DNA from: Roseibium album
GTDB taxonomy: Bacteria > Pseudomonadota > Alphaproteobacteria > Rhizobiales > Stappiaceae
NCBI GenBank assembly: GCA_001404055.1
Contig: CXTY01000001.1
Span: 124,001-188,000 of the forward strand
Reading direction: 5' to 3'
DNA: 64,000 nt
The position numbers and the translations under genes are program-made. The first letter of the stretch is position 1, and every line of letters starts with the position of its first letter. Under the pieces are notes generated by a model. It was not told where the DNA came from and made no database searches. It saw only the letters and a list, made by a program, of their open reading frames with translations. This document shows, piece after piece, positions 62,022 through 64,000 of the stretch.

Positions 62022-63227
62022 CTAAAGCCAATTTTTCGGCTCGATGTCCGGCGCATGTTTTTTCGATCCGCTTAGCGCCTCAACGAGATCGGCGACCGCA
62101 TCGAGTGAGTGGGCTGCACGGAATTCGTCGACATGAGGGAGCATGGTGCGAATGCCCTTGGCTTTTGCCTCGAAACCATCAAAACGTAATAGAGGGTTGA
62201 GCCAGACAAGACGTCGGCACGAACGGTGCAAACGGTCCATTTCCCGCTCCAGATCTTCATCTGTATCTCGTTCCAAGCCATCCGTGATCAGGAGCACGGT
62301 GGGCTTGCCACCGAGCACCCGACGTGACCAGTGACGGTTGAAATCATGCAGGGCAGAAGCAATTCGTGTTCCCCCCGACCAGTCCTCGACTCCGTCGGAA
62401 CAGGCTTCCAGCGCCTCATCAGGGTCCTTCATCCGGAGTTGCCGGGTCACATTCGAAAGGCGCGTTCCGAACAGGAAGGTATGAACATCCCGTCGTTCAG
62501 CTGTGACACCATGGAGGAAATGCAGCAGCAGACGGGAATATTGGCTCATGGACCCAGAGATGTCACAAAGCGCTACCAGAGGCGGGCGTTTTTCTATCGG
62601 CTTCCTGTACTTCAGATCGATCATGTCACCGCCGGCACGCATAGATGCTCGCAGTGTTTTTCGTGGATCTATGCGCCCCCTGGAAGCGGATTTGAGTCTT
62701 CTCAGCCTGATCTTGTCCATCGGCAGGGTCATGGCCCGAAGCGCCAGTTTGGCCTGATCGACTTCAGCCGCAGTCATCTGTGCAAAATCCTTCGTCTGCA
62801 GCAATTCCTTGCCCGACACGGTAAACTTAGCGTCGATCTCAATTTCCGGAACGGTTTCTTCCGCGACCCGCTCCTGTGCAGCCTGAAAGGCCTGAGAAAC
62901 GCGGGTTTGACCTGCCTTGGGTTTTTCCGGAGCGCCGCGCGGCGGCGCGACTGGCGAAAGGATGGCAAGCATTTTTTCAATCAGGCCGCGGCTTTGCCAA
63001 TAGATCCTGAACGCTTCGTCAAAGAGCACCTTTTGCTCGTGCTTGCGCACAAAGACAGCGAGCAGGGTCCAGTAGAGGTCGTCCCGATTTTCTATGCCGG
63101 AGACCTCCACTGCGCTCACGGCGTCAACAACTGAGGCAGGACCGACCGGAACGCCGGCCTTGCGCAGTGTTCTGGCGAAATAGACAATGTTGTCAGTTAT
63201 GCGGGAGCGAGAAGCCGTTGGTGCCAT
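62022..63227 (-). CDS. VWA domain protein, CoxE-like
   Basis: 401 aa. The N-terminal half is helical; the C-terminal von Willebrand A domain has DISGSMSQYSR (MIDAS DxSxS) and LLITDGLERD. Such proteins act with MoxR ATPases as chaperone pairs for metal-cofactor enzymes, for example in CO dehydrogenase maturation. The MoxR gene is 16 bp upstream on the same strand. No cox structural genes lie in the window. Confidence 0.88.
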   Translation of the reverse strand: MAPTASRSRITDNIVYFARTLRKAGVPVGPASVVDAVSAVEVSGIENRDDLYWTLLAVFVRKHEQKVLFDEAFRIYWQSRGLIEKMLAILSPVAPPRGAPEKPKAGQTRVSQAFQAAQERVAEETVPEIEIDAKFTVSGKELLQTKDFAQMTAAEVDQAKLALRAMTLPMDKIRLRRLKSASRGRIDPRKTLRASMRAGGDMIDLKYRKPIEKRPPLVALCDISGSMSQYSRLLLHFLHGVTAERRDVHTFLFGTRLSNVTRQLRMKDPDEALEACSDGVEDWSGGTRIASALHDFNRHWSRRVLGGKPTVLLITDGLERDTDEDLEREMDRLHRSCRRLVWLNPLLRFDGFEAKAKGIRTMLPHVDEFRAAHSLDAVADLVEALSGSKKHAPDIEPKNWL

Positions 63228-63243
63228 TTATGAGATTCTCCGC

Positions 63244-64000
63244 TCAAATGGCAGGGATGGACTGTTGCTGCGGTACGTCCTTGCGGATCTCATCTATCAT
63301 GTGCCGGACTTTGGAGCCGCGCACCCGTTCGATGTCGTCCTGATACTTGAGCAAAACACCAAGCGTGTCAGATGCCATGTCTGGATCGAGCGCGATTTCA
63401 TTGAGTTCTGAAAGTGCTGTTGCCCAATCAAGCGTTTCGGCGACACCGGGTTGTTTGAAGAGATCCTCATCCGCACGCAGTTTCTGGACGAACGCCACGA
63501 CTTCCGCGGTCAGTCTTTCAGCTGCGCCCGGCACCTTCCGGCGCACGATTTCAAGTTCTCTCTCCGCATCCGGATAGTCGACCCAGTGATAGAGGCAGCG
63601 GCGTTTCAACGCGTCATGGATTTCCCGGGTTCGGTTGGTGGTTATGATGACAATCGGCGGTTCGTCTGCTTTTACCGTTCCCAGCTCGGGGATTGTTACT
63701 TGATTGTCCGCCAGAACTTCCAGGAGAAACGCCTCGAAGGCTTCGTCAGCACGATCCAGTTCATCGATGAGGAAAACGGGAGCACCGTTCAACGACGGCT
63801 CAAGTGCCTGGAGGACAGGGCGTTTGATCAAAAAGCGTTCGTCGAAAATGGTTTTGGATAGCTCAGAATGTTCTGTGTCGCCGGTAGCTTCCGAAACGCG
63901 AATCTCGACCATCTGGGCCGGGTAATTCCATTCGTACACCGCCGAGGAAACATCGAGGCCTTCATAACACTGCAGTCTTATGAGATCACGTCCAAGCGTG
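63244..64000 (-). CDS. MoxR-type AAA ATPase, 5' end outside the window
   Basis: The frame is open to the window edge, so the gene is partial: LIRLQCYEGLD precedes the visible Walker-B-like VFLIDELDRADEAFEAFLLEVL. VIITTNRTREIHDALKRRCLYHWVDYP is sensor 1 and the arginine region. The Walker A loop must lie beyond base 64000. It powers remodelling together with the VWA partner downstream. Confidence 0.9.
   Translation of the reverse strand, partial: TLGRDLIRLQCYEGLDVSSAVYEWNYPAQMVEIRVSEATGDTEHSELSKTIFDERFLIKRPVLQALEPSLNGAPVFLIDELDRADEAFEAFLLEVLADNQVTIPELGTVKADEPPIVIITTNRTREIHDALKRRCLYHWVDYPDAERELEIVRRKVPGAAERLTAEVVAFVQKLRADEDLFKQPGVAETLDWATALSELNEIALDPDMASDTLGVLLKYQDDIERVRGSKVRHMIDEIRKDVPQQQSIPAI

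Noticed and set aside
17-64000. tRNA, rRNA, CRISPR or prophage
   Set aside because: No cloverleaf with a TTCGAAT-type T arm, no repeat-spacer pattern and no integrase or phage structural gene was seen.

Overview
The window reads as a chromosomal segment of an alphaproteobacterium, most likely a marine member of the Hyphomicrobiales (Roseibium/Labrenzia/Stappia-like). This is an inference from the gene set: a MucR/Ros-type zinc-finger regulator with a Cys-Asp-His-His finger, DUF5330, DUF1491 and DUF2336 proteins, a GcvA-type LysR regulator, a seven-gene Mrp Na+/H+ antiporter operon, a CoxE-type VWA/MoxR ATPase pair, a possible CtrA box and many periplasmic binding proteins. No rRNA, tRNA, CRISPR array, prophage or intact insertion sequence was seen.

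Layout. 0-14.4 kb is mixed metabolism: a VOC protein, a branched-chain aminotransferase, an MFS carrier, small envelope proteins, an Fe-type superoxide dismutase followed by cytochrome c' and a diheme cytochrome c, then a LysR-controlled group (monooxygenase, DUF2798, RidA) with a candidate minus-strand small RNA just downstream. 14.6-24.8 kb holds a peptide-type binding protein, oligopeptidase B with a 262-bp MITE inserted exactly at its stop codon, two further binding proteins, an MFS carrier and a divergent qorB/qorR-like pair around a palindromic operator. 24.9-30.2 kb has a TPR protein, an XRE regulator with a secreted FG-GAP-like protein, MAPEG, MsrB and a PAS-GGDEF protein whose GGDEF signature is degenerate.

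30.5-36.5 kb is the tightly overlapping mrpABCDEFG operon, followed by mucR, sufE, DUF5330, and a conserved-looking trio (kinase-like protein with no visible phospho-acceptor His, peptidoglycan-binding protein, DUF1491). 43.3-49.1 kb is the most unusual stretch: a small protein and a lipoprotein, then a trypsin-like protease transcribed divergently from an SGNH hydrolase, a small ferredoxin-like-looking protein and a DyP-type heme peroxidase. I consider this four-gene group the best candidate for an undescribed system.

49.2-64 kb is mostly envelope and stress functions: a translationally overlapping PBP1A-DUF1214-DUF1254 operon, YcgN, a TetR regulator and the NAD(P)H oxidoreductase it probably controls through two identical palindromes, an MltF-like lytic transglycosylase, a P1 peptidase, flavin reductase, a Leu/Ile/Val-type binding protein, YceI, an L,D-transpeptidase with a CtrA-like box, a ferric-reductase-like membrane protein with a PepSY partner, and the VWA/MoxR pair, the last cut by the window edge.

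Start codons were chosen by ribosome binding site and family N-terminus, so several genes are shorter than their maximal open frame. All family names are from recognition of motifs by eye; no database search was run.
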